A stretch of 64,000 nt of DNA from Acanthosepion esculentum (lineage: Eukaryota; Mollusca; Cephalopoda; Sepiida; Sepiidae), in contig OZ038508.1 of the NCBI GenBank assembly GCA_964036315.1, positions 47,338,696-47,402,695 on the forward strand, written 5' to 3'. The position numbers were made by a program, and so were the translations under genes. A model generated the notes under the pieces. It ran no database searches and was not told the DNA's origin. It was given only the letters and a program-made list of their open reading frames with translations. Shown here piece by piece: positions 54,692 to 64,000 of this stretch; positions within the stretch are counted from its first letter, which is position 1; each line of letters begins with the position of its first letter.

Positions 54692-54736
<45 letters not shown>
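54692..54736. repeat. (ATT)n microsatellite
   Basis: About 15 ATT triplets, the type of tail associated with LINE family 3. Confidence 0.95.
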
Positions 54737-54737
<1 letters not shown>

Positions 54738-54739
54738 GA

Positions 54740-55225
54740 GTGAAACTGGGGAAAAATAAAGTAAGGCCAATATATCAATCATGACAAGTCTTCTGATACA
54801 TGTATGGTGAACAGATGTATCACAGCCAAATATATGCGACAGCTTTTGATAATCAACACATAACCTTTCGTCAGATGGTGTAAAGATAGAAGTACTTTTT
54901 GGGTTTGGTAATCTAGTCGGCTTAGACGGTTTACCTAGTCGCTAGACGGGATTCACAAAAGACATTGTTTCTATTATCCTTCAAAATAACATTCAACAAC
55001 TCTCTTGAAATTCAGTTATGATGCTGCTCCAATGGCTACGCTAGCGGGCAGATACAGTTTACTCAAGTTCCTACAGAATATACCTAACTAGTTAAGGGCA
55101 GGCTACTGACTGGGAACAGAATTTACTGGCACATATGACAGTTCACCAAGAAAACATACACATGCTATCACCTCCAATCGATTAAGATCGGAAGCTATAG
55201 CAGCAATGGCTGCGGTCGCACAAGT
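54740..55225. other. Unassigned DNA
   Basis: Lies between two LINE family 3 tails. No recognised coding pattern. Confidence 0.45.
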
Positions 55226-55227
55226 GT

Positions 55228-55995
55228 TATTATTCTTATTATTGTTTTATTTTATTTGGTATCTGTGGTAGACTCATTACTTTCCGGGTCCCGACTAGAG
55301 ACCTAAGGTCAGAAATGGCCACGTGAAATGTCCCTCTGAACACTTTCGAAAAAAATCGCACATATTTCACATACATGAAACCCTTCGTAAAGTGTGGGCC
55401 GTACTTGTGAGCACATTTTTTTTCTATTTATTTAAGGCATGGGTTACCAGCGATACCTTCAATGTTTCTATTGGAATCTTTTCTAGTCAATCCGATGTCT
55501 CCAACTGCAACTGGATTTGGTAATGTCCTTATGCGCATCGTCTTTGAGATTTCGATTTAAGAGCCTTGTATTTTGATAGATTTTTGAAGATCCTCAAAGA
55601 TACATTGCAGTCTTCAGGGACTGGCATGTCAATAAAGAGGCACACTTTGTCTTTGCTGTCTGTTATCACGATGCCATGGCGACTTGATTTGATTGTTCTG
55701 TCTGTGTGTGCTGTAAAGACCTATAAAAATGTTACAGGTACTATCTCTGCAACCAGGGATGAGTGAGGTTCAAACCAGTTTCTACCAGTTCCCTTCCCGT
55801 ATAAGTTTCATATTTACCAGTGCAGATATTGACCCACTCTGTTATTTCGAGTTTTATATGCAGTGGGTGCTAATACTGTGCAAGCTGATACCATTTTTGG
55901 ATATTTATCACAGAATCAGCACTTGGGGGATGTACATAATTTTTGAGTATGAGTGCTTGATAATTAATAGTTAGCAAGCATTTGTCCTGTACAGC
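55228..55995 (-). pseudogene. LINE family 3 C-terminal relic
   Basis: On the minus strand, from about 55,975: LLTINYQALILKN (TRNYQAxIIKN box), ADSVINI, QWVNICTGKYETYTGRELVE, VYRSLQHTQTEQSN (WDFxVxTDRxIxANRPD), NTRLLNRNLKDDAHKDITKS (LKYKDLEIEIxKMW) and finally QVRPTLYEGF (ILRKxLS position). The 3' UTR and (ATT)n tail follow at 55,320-55,230. Multiple stops. It complements the 53.8-kb relic: one holds RT, the other the C terminus. Confidence 0.8.
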
Positions 55996-56470
55996 AAGTT
56001 TAAAATATTCAGTTTCAGCTTTTAATCATTCATTATGAACGTAGTAGTAGTATCATCCTCACCAGTACGTCAATTGTACTATAATTCAAATATATAATGC
56101 TGAATTTGATAGGTTTCTTTAATTCTACGAAAATTAGATTAAGACTATTAAACAGTTTCTCCCCTTCTTATCTGTCGATGACGTATGAAGAGCTTGAATT
56201 GCTAGGCCTGCTGTTTTTTCAATTACTGTCACATTGACACTGGAACTATGATGCAATACTAGTGCTCACAACTCCTACTAGCAAAAGTATAATTGGTTGA
56301 GCCGTGCTGTTAGATGCCTGACTCGTTTATCCTACACCATCGAGCCCTGCATATCAAGGCAATCTATCAGCCTGCATATCAATGCACCTGAAGATTTACC
56401 TGAAGATATTGAGATTTACTCTTCGACATAAGATCTATCCATTGAAATCTACTGTTTCATTGATTGTTTT
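55996..56470. other. Unassigned DNA
   Basis: No recognised coding or repeat features. Confidence 0.5.
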
Positions 56471-56474
56471 GTGT

Positions 56475-56735
56475 TTTACGGCTTATCACCCCCATTCGTA
56501 GGTTATGTAAAGCCAGAAAATATATTCTGATTGTAAGAATTCTTTTGGAGATATAATTATTTACTGGTGAGTTATTCTAATTTACCTATAGTTGGTAAGT
56601 TAGAAAAGCTAGATTCATACCTTTCCCATTGGTATTTGAATATAACTGAATATAACGAACTCAACTGGAACTTGAACTCGGCTCCCCTGTATCCAATACT
56701 TTGCCGTTATCCATTACACCATCCGCACATCGAAG
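56475..56735 (-). mobile_element. tRNA-headed SINE, minus strand
   Basis: The minus-strand head GCGGATGGTGTAATGGATAA (A box), a B-box-like GAGTTCAAGTTCC (56,661-56,680), GGGAAAGGTATGAATCTAGC, and the body ending in TTACATAACCTACGAATGGG and TGATAAGCCGTAAAAC. The same body occurs at 5.17 and 35.57 kb. The overlapping 104-codon open frame (56,567-56,881) is spurious. Confidence 0.78.
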
Positions 56736-57140
56736 GTTACAGAACTGATATTGATCTTGATATTCTACAGGTGCGACGTTCCTTGTTTTCGTTGATCTTA
56801 CGTGAACCGATGTTTCAACGTGATATGGCCGAAAGCAGCATCGACATGGATATGTTGGACATGGCAATAAATGAATTCTAACCATTATACATATACGAAA
56901 AGTAATAGGAAGCAGGACGCTTCACCATGAAAATAACATACTGAGTGAATGAATTACTTGGTGTTCTAGAAATTACTTACGTCTAAAGTGTCATAAAACA
57001 AACATTCTATTGAGATTATCTTTCTCTTCGAAGCTGAAGAGAAAATTTCTTTTTCATTTAAAATAAGTGTCAATGATTTTTCCAAGGTAGGATAAAAAAA
57101 TCAAACAATTATCACGTGGCACGGAAATAAGTTTGCAATA
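56736..57140. other. Unassigned DNA
   Basis: No recognised coding or repeat features. Confidence 0.5.
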
Positions 57141-57143
57141 TAT

Positions 57144-57256
<113 letters not shown>

Positions 57257-57526
57257 GTATTTCATTTTTTTGCTTTTATTCATATTGTATCAATAATCTT
57301 CGTGACAACAGCCATAGTAACAATATTGGGAAAAATCTAGAGCAATACACCACAAACCAGCATTTGTTGTTGCTTCCACGAGGAAAATCGGCTGATCGAT
57401 TCAAGACACAATCCAAACGCTCACTGAGTGACGGGAAACGGATGTGAGATTTTATTGGCCGATTGAAAATGTGTCATTGTTGTTGCCAGACTTTTTGAAT
57501 CATAAACACAGAAACCAAAAAATTGA

Positions 57527-57529
<3 letters not shown>

Positions 57530-57598
<69 letters not shown>

Positions 57599-57754
57599 AT
57601 GTGTGTGTGTATGTGTGTGTGTGTATATGAGAAGTATGAAAGTGAATATATAAATAAATATAATCATATCAAGATTATGTTTACATACATTACGTATACT
57701 GATAGATTAAATGTATATATAGGTATGCATATAATACATACAACGACACATTAA

Positions 57755-57819
<65 letters not shown>

Positions 57820-57833
57820 GGTGTGTGTGGGTG

Positions 57834-57890
<57 letters not shown>
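57530..57890. repeat. (AT)n and (GT)n cluster up to the PLE start
   Basis: (AT)n(GT)n 57,530-57,627; (AT)n 57,755-57,800; (GT)n; (AT)n 57,840-57,890. The last run abuts the PLE. Confidence 0.95.
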
Positions 57891-57895
<5 letters not shown>

Positions 57896-57984
57896 TTTTT
57901 AAAAAAATATGATTCCATCGCTGCATAAGAGTTCTCATGTTTCAAAAAATCCACCTTGGATTAACTCACTGGATTAATACCAAA

Positions 57985-58762
57985 AAAGTCTGCAATTGGT
58001 TTACAAGTATCAACAACAAGCCTGATTGCACCCTAATACAGTTCGATATTGTGGATTATTACCAGTCAATATCAAGAGATCTCTTCACGACTGCCATTCA
58101 GTAGCTAACAGAGGAAGAAATGAATATAATTCTTAATGCAAAACAAAATATGCCCTCATTCATAATGGGGTCCAATGGATTAAGAACACTGATGAACATT
58201 TTGATATCACTATGGGACTTTTAGTCTCTGCAGATTCTTCCGACCTTGTCGGTCTATTTATACTATACAACCTAACCGTGCACCGTGAATTAGACATTAA
58301 AAACATCGGTCTATACAGGGATGACGGGCTTATGCTAGTGAGGAGCTCCATAAATTTTAATATAGATAAAATTAGAATAAATAGTGAATTCAGAAATCTA
58401 AATTTAAAAACTACAATCAACACAAAATTGAAAAGGGTAAACTTCCTGTACATTACTTTGGACTTAATGAACAACATATACCTACCTTACAGAAAACCTA
58501 ACACTAACGCTTTGTATGTACACCCTAGGTCAAACCACAGTACATCTACAATTAAGCATATACCCTCATCAATAGAGAAAAGAATTAGCAGGAAATCCGC
58601 AAATGAAGAAATATTCCAACAACACAGTAATGTTTACAACACAGCTCTAAAAATAGCGGATACAAAAATGCTAGCATCAATTATAGAAACAATAGAACAA
58701 AAAGGCAAAGAAAAATCATTTGGTATACCCCTCCTTTTAACCATATGGTTAGTATTAAGCTA
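57985..58762 (+). pseudogene. PLE reverse transcriptase remnant
   Basis: IRTNWFTSINNK-like text leads to LIQFDIVDYYQSISRDLFTT, RT motif A with its catalytic Asp (about 58,039-58,090). After a frameshift the frame from 58,146 reads YALIHNGVQWIKNTDEHFDI then TMG, followed by DLVGLFILYNLTV, and KNIGLYRDDGLMLV, the intact catalytic Y-x-D-D box (58,305-58,330). LNLKTTINTKLKRVNFL, YLPYRKPNTNALYVHPRSNH and IKHIPSSIEKRISRKSANEE follow, standard PLE thumb landmarks. There are frameshifts at about 58,100 and after 58,740. The N-terminal third of the RT is missing. Confidence 0.92.
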
Positions 58763-58929
58763 GGACAAAAATTCCTAGCTTGAATTGGAAACCACTTTCC
58801 TACTGATAGCAAACTTAGCAAGATATTTAATAAAACTATCTTAAAATTAAGCTACAGCTGCATTGAAAATATGGAAAAAAATCATAAAAAAAACATTATA
58901 ATAAAATCCTGGAAAAACACGCATTCCAA

Positions 58930-59403
58930 AATATAATTAATAAAAACCCTAAACTAAAATTAGACAAAAATGATGAAAGATTATGTGATTGTAGAAAGCC
59001 CGTTGGAAAATAAATGCCACATAGAATATGTGGTATACCAATGCACAATCTCATCCATTGAGAATCCTAACATTGAAATGATATATATAGGATCCACGAA
59101 GAGTGAATGTAAAATTAGGTGGAGACAACACAAAATCTCCTTCAATAATATTACAAATAGAAATCAGACATCCCTATCTAAATATTTTTGGCATTTAAAA
59201 GAAACGAATAAAACACCAAAAGTAAAATAGAAAATAATAAATAAAACAAGAACTTGTAAAACCTGGGATGACCCATGCCCTTTATGCCTACATAACAAAC
59301 TACACATTATTAAGTTTCTAAAAAACGAAAATTTATTAAATCGTAGACATGAGTTAACGGTTTTTTACCGATATCAACAAATTTTCGCCTTAAATAATTA
59401 GAC
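58930..59403 (+). pseudogene. PLE GIY-YIG endonuclease domain remnant
   Basis: DERLCDCRKPVG, then after a frameshift PLENKCHIEYVVYQCTI, give the Cys-rich finger that precedes the nuclease in PLEs. IEMIYIGSTKSECKIRWRQH then KISFNN is the YIG half and the conserved Arg/His stretch; SLSKYFWHLKET follows. The frame closes at 59,228-59,230 with TAG, where copy 1 has TGG (Trp), and then stays open through TCKTWDDPCPLCLHNKLHII to TAG 59,401. One nonsense and one frameshift separate it from a continuous domain. Confidence 0.9.
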
Positions 59404-60111
59404 TATTTTTTTTAAAATTTCATCGTCTATAAACAATTTCAATTAAAGCAATAGGTTTAAAAATTTAACAGAATCATCAGATAAAAAATCCCTTTATGAT
59501 GTCGTCAAAAAATTAATTTCAATACGACTCATTTATATACAAACAACCCTTTTAGAAAAAATCTTTAGGTATACAAATTAACGGTGTAATAAAAATGCCA
59601 ATAAATCTCTGTCGTTGAAACAGACCAGAAGATATGCCTCGAGCGGTTGTCATCATTCGGTTGAAACTAGGCACCCCGACCCTAACTTGACTTAACCTCT
59701 TTCAGAAAATGACTAATATGTTGATAAAATAGTTGCCAAGGAAACTGTAAACCCTTACGCCCCTTATTAAAATACCTGGTTTCACCGTTTCCATGGTAAT
59801 TTATATTACGAATGTATATGCTTATAAAGCTCCGTAATTTTCAAGATTATTATTCCAAAATTTGCTTGAGGATGAAACAAAGCTGGGTACTTTAATTCAA
59901 ATTAATATCTATAATTAAATTGAAGATTTTGGCTTCTGTTTTGAAACATGAGAACTCTTATGTAGCGACGGAATCATATTCTTAAAAAATAATTATAATT
60001 TAGGCTCTACTTCTGTATTGAGGATAGATTTTAAAATTAAAAACAAAAATACGACAGAACTTCGGATTATTAACCTAATTTCCTATTTTTCTATATATTT
60101 GGAAACACACA

Positions 60112-60117
60112 TATATA

Positions 60118-60178
<61 letters not shown>
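60112..60178. repeat. (AT)n microsatellite after the PLE
   Basis: TA run of about 60 bp with one CATATATT interruption at the left. Confidence 0.95.
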
Positions 60179-60180
<2 letters not shown>

Positions 60181-60299
60181 TGATTATGCATTCACTCTAC
60201 CCCCCTACACTGCCCCCACTTCGTGAGTTTCCTTATTATTGCCCGTCATAAATGTGTAAATTTATTTTCATTTTTTCATTACAACATTTGGAAATAAAT

Positions 60300-60337
60300 C
60301 TGATGATCCACTGTCCTTTAAAAGGGCAGTGGTGAAA
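60300..60337 (+). ncRNA. Hammerhead-ribozyme-like core with long stem II (candidate)
   Basis: CTGATGA, one unpaired T, an 11-12 bp stem (CCACTGTCCTTT / AAAGGGCAGTGG, one G-U), one unpaired T, then GAAA. A short A-U stem III and an AUU cleavage triplet can be drawn downstream. Stem I is weak. The unpaired U-U at the base of stem II departs from the consensus. Confidence 0.35.
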
Positions 60338-60375
60338 TAATTTATTATATGGAACCTTAAAGCAATCTGTTTTTA

Positions 60376-60411
<36 letters not shown>

Positions 60412-60756
60412 ATGTATCGACATATTCAATATAAATATAGCCGGTGTAGCATCAAAATTGTTTAACTGTTAGATTAATTTGTGAACCGTTCAAACGTAGC
60501 AATGATTAAGGATACCATACTGGAATTCTCCGAGGTTTCCATAACACAACTGGTCTCTACTTTGAACTATAATGATGTATAATTACACTATTGGCTTAAG
60601 AGAAGTCTCTTAATGAAATCGATCATAAACGAAAATGACATGTTCATCATTAATTAATTATAACTAAGGATCGAAAACTCATGAATTATTGAAATAAAGT
60701 TCAAATATATGTATATTATTCTATAATCATTTTCCACATTATTCAAGATGATCTCG

Positions 60757-60760
<4 letters not shown>
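60338..60760. other. Unassigned DNA
   Basis: Contains a short (AT)n at 60,380-60,408; otherwise nothing recognised. Confidence 0.5.
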
Positions 60761-60837
<77 letters not shown>

Positions 60838-61063
60838 CTGTGTATTTAGCAGCAATCCTTCTTTCATGCACACTGTAAAACCTAATCCTTGAAAATAGCT
60901 AAATGTGTAGCCGAAAGCGCTCGGATAAAAAGAACATTCGGACAGTTTTATATAATTTATCATCCGAAAAGAAAAACATTATTAGATCGCATGAGAAATT
61001 GTATAAAAAAACTAAATAAAAGCACCTTGTCAGTCGTTTTTAATGAAATATGCATATATACAT

Positions 61064-61116
<53 letters not shown>

Positions 61117-61118
61117 TG

Positions 61119-61183
<65 letters not shown>
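60761..61183. repeat. (AT)n microsatellites flanking a short unit
   Basis: (AT)n at 60,761-60,831 and compound (AT)n at 61,076-61,183. The unit between them contains GTGTAGCCGAAAGCGCTCGG at 60,905-60,924. Confidence 0.93.
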
Positions 61184-61185
<2 letters not shown>

Positions 61186-61494
61186 GTTTCATTAAATAAT
61201 ATAGATAAGTGTTGTTTATATATTTTATGTAAGTTCTTTCCATATCGTCTGATAAGCTTAATAACATTGTCATTAAACAATGAAAGAAAATCACAATATT
61301 GATACATATTTTTAATGCAATCTAAGCTTTTGGCTTACATAAGCTGTTATCAAAGATGACAATTACGCAATATATTAAGCAATACACGAACAAGAAATTG
61401 ATGATAGTCTGTTTTTGTTTACATGAATGATTTCCAAGCAACGATAAACACGCGCATACAAGACGCTGAAAGCGAAAATCGCACCACAGCTCAT

Positions 61495-61497
<3 letters not shown>

Positions 61498-61564
<67 letters not shown>

Positions 61565-61611
61565 TGTAACGACTCATCGGATGAGAGCGAAAGTACTGTT
61601 ATTTCTCGATT

Positions 61612-61658
<47 letters not shown>
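61498..61658. repeat. Two (AT)n microsatellites around a 53-bp unit
   Basis: (AT)n 61,498-61,558 and 61,614-61,658. The unit between reads AACGACTCATCGGATGAGAG then CGAAAGTACTG, with a CTCATC/GATGAG hairpin. Confidence 0.93.
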
Positions 61659-61661
<3 letters not shown>

Positions 61662-61798
61662 TATTCTATTAAAACTCTATCTCTACCTTCGATATTGAGC
61701 ACTCTACCACAAAGCCTGCTTGCCTTAAATGATGCCTCCATATCAGCAAACCCCTGAAATACAAAAAAAAATATTGGTTTCAAAAGAGTATTTCAAAT

Positions 61799-61836
<38 letters not shown>

Positions 61837-61841
61837 ATATA

Positions 61842-62737
61842 TACTGGGCTGTTCGATAAAAGTGACTCAACTTATCCTTTGAATTTAGCTCAACTTTCGT
61901 TTCATCGGAGAAGAGAACATTCTTCCAGTCTTCTACGTTGAAACTTTTGTAATTGTGACCCCATTCAAGTCTCCTGGCTTTGTTGGCTTTGTTGACTTTG
62001 CTTATTAGCGTCTTAAACCTTCGTGTACAAGATTTTTAGCCTTCTTCTAACAGCCACCGACGGACTGTTGAAGAGGTAAGACTAACACCTTGCTCTTCGC
62101 TTAGACTGGCTGCAATTTCTTGGCTAGTTATAGTCCTATTCTTCGCAACTGCACTCTTGATTACCCTGCCAGTTCTATCATCAATCTTTTTCTTTCATCA
62201 ACTTGTTTCCTTCCTTGGAGCAGGAGTGGCATCATTATGTGCCCTCAGCACTCGAGAGACAGTTGATTTCGAGATTATATCAATTTGTTGAGTTTCTCTC
62301 ATAGACTTGCCTGCTTTTGAGAGGGCAATAATAGATACCTTATGTGGTTCTGATGCGTGTTTGTACCCTTTCATCTGGTTAGTGACTTCAGTGGCTATTT
62401 CAAGCTGTTTTTATACTGTATGAGGCATTCTGGAATATTCTGGAATACTCTAGATTTAATTTAATCTGTTCTAGAATTCTCCAGAATAATTTTCTGAGTG
62501 TATTTAAATTTACCAGTTTAATAATTAGAATGCGATACCTGAGTCACTTTTTGGCACAGAGATTTTTTCCTGAATCTCATTTATATCCAAATTTATAATT
62601 GTCAATAGAATACCTTAGGTGAATAAACTTTTTTCCTTACTTTATATTAGTAAGATTGAAAAATTTTACCCCAAAAACAACAGACAAAAAACATTTTTAG
62701 TAAAAAAATCAGGTGAGTCACTTTTATCGAACAGTAC

Positions 62738-62742
<5 letters not shown>
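61842..62742 (-). mobile_element. Tc1-like transposon, internally deleted
   Basis: The left end TACTGGGCTGTTCGATAAAA and right end (reverse complement TACAGTACTGTTCGATAAAA) continue into AGTGACTCA on both sides, about 30 bp of near-identical inverted repeats at TA sites. The length is about 900 bp. The transposase on the minus strand stops just past the first catalytic Asp and runs directly into the left TIR, so roughly the C-terminal half of the gene is deleted. Confidence 0.93.
61850..62429 (-). pseudogene. Tc1-like transposase, N-terminal half
   Basis: From ATG 62,429 (minus): KGYKHASEPHKVSIIALSKA then GKSMRETQQ and STVSRVLRAHNDA (first helix-turn-helix), a Pro-Arg-Lys linker TPAPRKETS, DDRTGRVIKSAVAKNRTITS then QEIAASLSE and VSLTSSTVRRWLLEEG (second HTH), ARRLEWGHNYKSFNVEDWKN and VLFSDETKVEL with the first catalytic Asp. 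Stop codons occur near the start, after KETS and after LLEEG. The two DNA-binding domains are recognisable; the second and third catalytic acidic residues are gone. Confidence 0.92.
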
Positions 62743-62825
<83 letters not shown>

Positions 62826-62834
62826 AAATGTGTA

Positions 62835-62875
<41 letters not shown>
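62743..62875. repeat. (AT)n microsatellites
   Basis: (AT)n 62,743-62,821 and 62,840-62,875 around TGTAAAATGTGTATGTGC. Confidence 0.95.
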
Positions 62876-62880
<5 letters not shown>

Positions 62881-63012
62881 ATTAATAAATTTTTATTAAT
62901 TATTATTGTATCAATTACGAGTTACGTTTGAAAAAGTGGTTAAGTCTAGGTATGGTATGGGTGCATTTTTCGAACGAATTTTGACATCCGTTGAACGTAT
63001 GTCGTCTGTTTT

Positions 63013-63080
63013 CATTATCAATGACAAAAAGGTTTTTTATCAACGACAAAAAGGTTTTTTTTTATCAACGACAAAAAGTT
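63013..63080 (+). repeat. Three ~24-bp tandem units
   Basis: ATCAACGACAAAAAGGTTTT repeats three times with slightly different T-run lengths. Confidence 0.9.
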
Positions 63081-63159
63081 TTTTTTGTGCTCTGTAAATT
63101 TGCATTGAATTTGCATAAAAGCACCGGATTATATATCGTACTGTACTTTCTTATTATTG

Positions 63160-63202
63160 TAATATATATCTATATCTATATCTATATATCTATATCTATA
63201 TA

Positions 63203-63258
<56 letters not shown>

Positions 63259-63290
63259 TGTGTGTGTGTGTGTGTGTGTGTGTGCAATTT
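63160..63290. repeat. (CTATAT)n, (AT)n, (GT)n microsatellite
   Basis: CTATAT hexamers grade into (AT)n and then (GT)n. Confidence 0.95.
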
Positions 63291-63423
63291 TTTATATATA
63301 TCATTTATATATTAGATATGCGCCGTACTTATTGGAAAGCGCTCAATATCCGTGATAGGTCTATATATGCGCCCGTGTGTGTGTGTGTCTGTGTGTGTGT
63401 GTCTGTGTGCGTCCGTGCATATA

Positions 63424-64000
63424 TACAGTGTTGTGCATAGCTATTTGATCACCTAAGATAATGTAGTCAAAAATGTCTCTTCCTTCCAGATAATATATAT
63501 ATCCTAATTAAACTCTATATTCATTACGAAAAAAAAAACTTTATTAAACGAATTACAAGTTTCAAAAATTTGTATGGCGCTGGAATAATTGATCTTATTT
63601 ACAAATTAAGACCTGTAAAATAAGTTGATAATTGGTGACTCCTCCTTTTGAGGTTACGCCGTCGAAGACTTTTTCCATAATTGTGCTTGGTATTAAAAAT
63701 CAAAGACTCTGTCAATATAGGTTTTTGGAGCACATATGAGGCTTGGCTGGCCAAGATAAATATGTAAGTAGACACATCAGTTGTTTGACTAAAAGACATG
63801 CAAGTGTACCAAAATACAACAGATGGCCGACTAAATGCTATTAGATTGACCAGCAGGTGGACCTCATAGCATTGATATCTTGGCTAGCCAATGAACTTTC
63901 CGGCCGATAATCTTATGTTAAATTAGAAGCCGAATAAAAAAAGAAGCTTATTTTCTTTTCACTTTGATAAACACCTTTTTTCCATGAGGCCCAATTTAAT
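63424..64000. mobile_element. Probable Tc1-like element, cut by the window end
   Basis: Begins TACAGTGTTGTGCATAGCTA in a TA-rich context, the usual start of Tc1-type inverted repeats. No matching right end lies within the window. Frames in 63,600-63,800 contain GVTSKGGVTNYQLI-like text (minus strand), which I could not assign with confidence. Confidence 0.4.

Larger units (their letters stand above)
57891..59995 (+). mobile_element. Penelope-like element, 5'-truncated, with inverted ends (copy 2)
   Basis: The 5' boundary (57,891-57,946) is an inverted copy of the 3' region (59,939-59,994): TTTTGAAACATGAGAACTCT on the right equals the reverse complement of the left, with 3-4 differences over 56 bp. 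Between them lie an RT remnant (from about 57,990) and a GIY-YIG endonuclease remnant. (AT)n tracts flank both sides. PLEs are known for inverted or tandem terminal copies and frequent 5' truncation, which this matches. Confidence 0.9.

Overview
The window looks like gene-poor, intergenic or intronic DNA from an animal genome, most likely a cephalopod and probably an octopus. The reasons are: dozens of long (AT)n, (AC)n and (TATC)n microsatellites; a dense layer of decayed retrotransposons (at least four non-LTR families, a Penelope-like element, a Ty3/gypsy relic); many tRNA-headed SINEs of the kind described from octopus; and mariner/Tc1-type DNA transposons. The taxon call is inference from the repeat landscape and was not confirmed by a search. 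I found no intact host gene. Every protein-like reading frame I could recognise belongs to a mobile element and is broken. Most of the long open frames come from simple repeats or minisatellites.

Layout. 0-3 kb: 3' end of a Penelope-like element (PLE), a LINE scrap, unassigned DNA and a tRNA-like SINE. 3-8.4 kb: copy 1 of a two-array composite repeat, LINE scraps, a foldback retroposon, SINEs, a hAT-type MITE and a MITE with CAGGGTGTCC ends. 9.1-10.7 kb: composite copy 2 with a large 33-bp array. 11-12.5 kb: a whole mariner, bounded by TA on both sides and split by a foldback element with its own target-site duplication. 12.6-17.2 kb: LINE ends, a 29-bp minisatellite, a polypurine tract, a long palindrome and microsatellites. 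18-24.7 kb: three further DNA-transposon relics, a GC-rich tandem duplication and the longest RT relic of LINE family 1. 25-28.2 kb: microsatellites, a SINE, a foldback element, then about 1 kb of repeat-free sequence. 28.2-33.8 kb: composite copy 4 with a large 30-bp array, then two LINE family 2 relics. 34.5-35.1 kb: a 538-bp SINE with clear target-site duplications. 36-38.9 kb: a 119-bp satellite. 39.6-42.5 kb: TATC higher-order repeat holding a solo LTR, a palindromic element and a MITE. 43.5-48.7 kb: composite copies 5 and 3, LINE and MITE relics. 51.2-56.7 kb: SINE, Ty3/gypsy gag-pol relic and LINE family 3 relics. 57.9-60 kb: a 5'-truncated PLE with inverted ends. 61.8-64 kb: a deleted Tc1-like element and the start of another.

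The genes do not work together as a pathway. What connects them is recurrent mobile-element architecture. Three things stand out: (1) a composite repeat carrying two different minisatellites in fixed order, of which only one is expanded in each long copy; (2) a recurring hammerhead-like core (CTGANGA, stem-loop, GAAAC) in several unrelated repeats and next to (AT)n tracts; (3) a 119-bp satellite whose unit also occurs at the tail of a LINE relic. Long stretches marked unassigned hold no reading frame or repeat that I recognise.
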